Source: Planctomycetaceae bacterium
GTDB taxonomy: Bacteria; Planctomycetota; Planctomycetia; Pirellulales; UBA1268
DNA: 8,004 nucleotides
Direction of reading: 5' to 3'
NCBI GenBank assembly: GCA_003509235.1
Contig: DONH01000017.1
Coordinates: 1 to 8,004 of the forward strand
Part shown: piece by piece, positions 7,495-8,004 of the stretch
Numbering within the stretch: the stretch's first letter is position 1
Layout of the letters: each line of letters starts with the position of its first letter
Notes under the pieces: model-generated
What the model was told of the DNA's origin: nothing
The model's database searches: none
Seen by the model: only the letters and a program-made list of their open reading frames with translations
Translations under genes and position numbers: made by a program

Positions 7495-8004
7495 ATGAAC
7501 ATCTCTCTATTAAGATTGAAAAGTTACTTGCAGCTAAGCAACAGGCTAAGTCGTACAGGTCTTCTCGTTGTCTTCTCCATTTTTTCGTTACCTTTCATTG
7601 CTGATACAGCACATGCACAAACCCGTGCTGCTATGCAAAAACGTGCTGCCATGCAAAAACGATTACAGGCAGCAAAGCAAGCACAAAAGCAATGGACACC
7701 TCCGCCGATTCGGCTGCCAGAAGCCGTTATTGAAAAACCAAAAGGCCAAATACTCTCTATAAAAGAGATTGATCGGGACACCACCGCTCGAAAGAACGTC
7801 ACGGATGCAGCGGGCGCAATTGACTCCATTCTAGAAAGTGAATGGTCTGAAGCTGGTATTTCAGCGGGTGAAGAACTCACCGATGAACAATTTGTACGGC
7901 GAGTCTATCTTGACCTTGGTGGTCGAATTCCAAGACTTGATGAAGTCAAAGCATTTCTTAGTAAATCCAGCCAACAGAAGCGACTTGATCTTGTAGACGA
8001 TCTC
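7495..8004 (+). CDS. DUF1549 (PSCyt2) domain secreted planctomycete protein, N-terminal part, truncated by the window edge
   Basis: The frame from the ATG at 7495 stays open for 170 codons to the window end, so the C-terminus is missing because of the window, not mutation. A GGAAGG Shine-Dalgarno site (7480-7485) lies nine bases before the ATG. Residues 1 to about 42 are a long signal peptide (basic start, LLVVFSIFSLPFIA core, likely cut after AHA). Residues 44-67 are alanine, glutamine and lysine-rich and include RAAMQK twice in tandem. From about residue 108 the sequence is the DUF1549 start: IDSILESEW, then ELTDEQFVRRVYLDLGGRIP, EVKAFL and QQKRLDLVDDL, close to the family pattern in which RRxYLDLxGR is diagnostic. 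Such proteins usually continue into DUF1553, and DUF1549/DUF1553 genes often sit beside DUF1501 genes; neither can be checked here. They are exported and suspected to work in polysaccharide breakdown or redox, but their biochemistry is unsettled. Confidence 0.9.
   Translation, partial: MNISLLRLKSYLQLSNRLSRTGLLVVFSIFSLPFIADTAHAQTRAAMQKRAAMQKRLQAAKQAQKQWTPPPIRLPEAVIEKPKGQILSIKEIDRDTTARKNVTDAAGAIDSILESEWSEAGISAGEELTDEQFVRRVYLDLGGRIPRLDEVKAFLSKSSQQKRLDLVDDL
7624..7659 (+). repeat. 18-bp coding tandem repeat (RAAMQK twice)
   Basis: Two adjacent 18-bp copies (7624-7641 and 7642-7659) differ at one third-codon position (GCT versus GCC) and encode RAAMQK-RAAMQK just after the predicted signal peptide cut of the DUF1549 protein. 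The near identity suggests a recent in-frame duplication. The stretch goes on as an Ala/Gln/Lys-rich, probably helical linker. Confidence 0.8.

Noticed and set aside
7524..7880. 118-codon minus-strand frame
   Set aside because: It lies wholly antisense to the DUF1549 coding region, whose frame has a ribosome-binding site, signal peptide and family motifs. The Cys/Ala/Ser-rich antisense product is typical of a shadow.
1..8004. A novel defence, mobile or CRISPR-like system
   Set aside because: No spaced repeats, transposase, recombinase, nuclease, reverse transcriptase or toxin-antitoxin pair is visible. All five genes fall into recognised metabolic or envelope families.

Overview
The window looks like a piece of a Planctomycetota (PVC superphylum) chromosome. 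Two secreted protein types almost confined to this group and its relatives are present: a propeller protein with a C-terminal 'Pirellula/Verrucomicrobium-type' CxxCH haem-binding domain, and the N-terminal part of a DUF1549 (PSCyt2) protein. A small secreted EF-hand protein of a kind common in planctomycetes supports this. The species cannot be named from the sequence.

Layout, left to right. Positions 1-246 are non-coding as far as can be seen and contain an imperfect two-copy 21-bp tandem repeat. Positions 247-3513 (+) encode a 1088-residue secreted haem/propeller protein. After a 54-bp convergent gap, 3568-5493 (-) encodes a PhoD-like secreted phosphatase/phosphodiesterase. A 123-bp divergent gap separates it from a MalY/PatB-type PLP-dependent C-S lyase at 5617-6846 (+). 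A 170-bp spacer with a weak candidate promoter leads to the EF-hand protein at 7017-7328 (+). A 166-bp spacer then carries a perfect 15-bp-stem hairpin flanked by 9-bp direct repeats. A DUF1549 gene starts at 7495 (+) and runs off the right edge.

Four of the five genes encode proteins with an export signal and so act outside the cytoplasm: the haem/propeller protein, the PhoD-like enzyme, the EF-hand protein and the DUF1549 protein. The C-S lyase is the only cytoplasmic enzyme. Orientations alternate at the left (+, -, +), so the first three genes are separate transcription units. The EF-hand and DUF1549 genes are co-directional but separated by a hairpin-bearing spacer, so an operon is not certain. 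No shared pathway is evident. The common theme is envelope or extracellular breakdown of organic matter and phosphorus acquisition, which is inference.

I found no CRISPR array, tRNA, rRNA, transposase or clear defence system. The most unusual structure is the hairpin with flanking direct repeats at 7415-7474.
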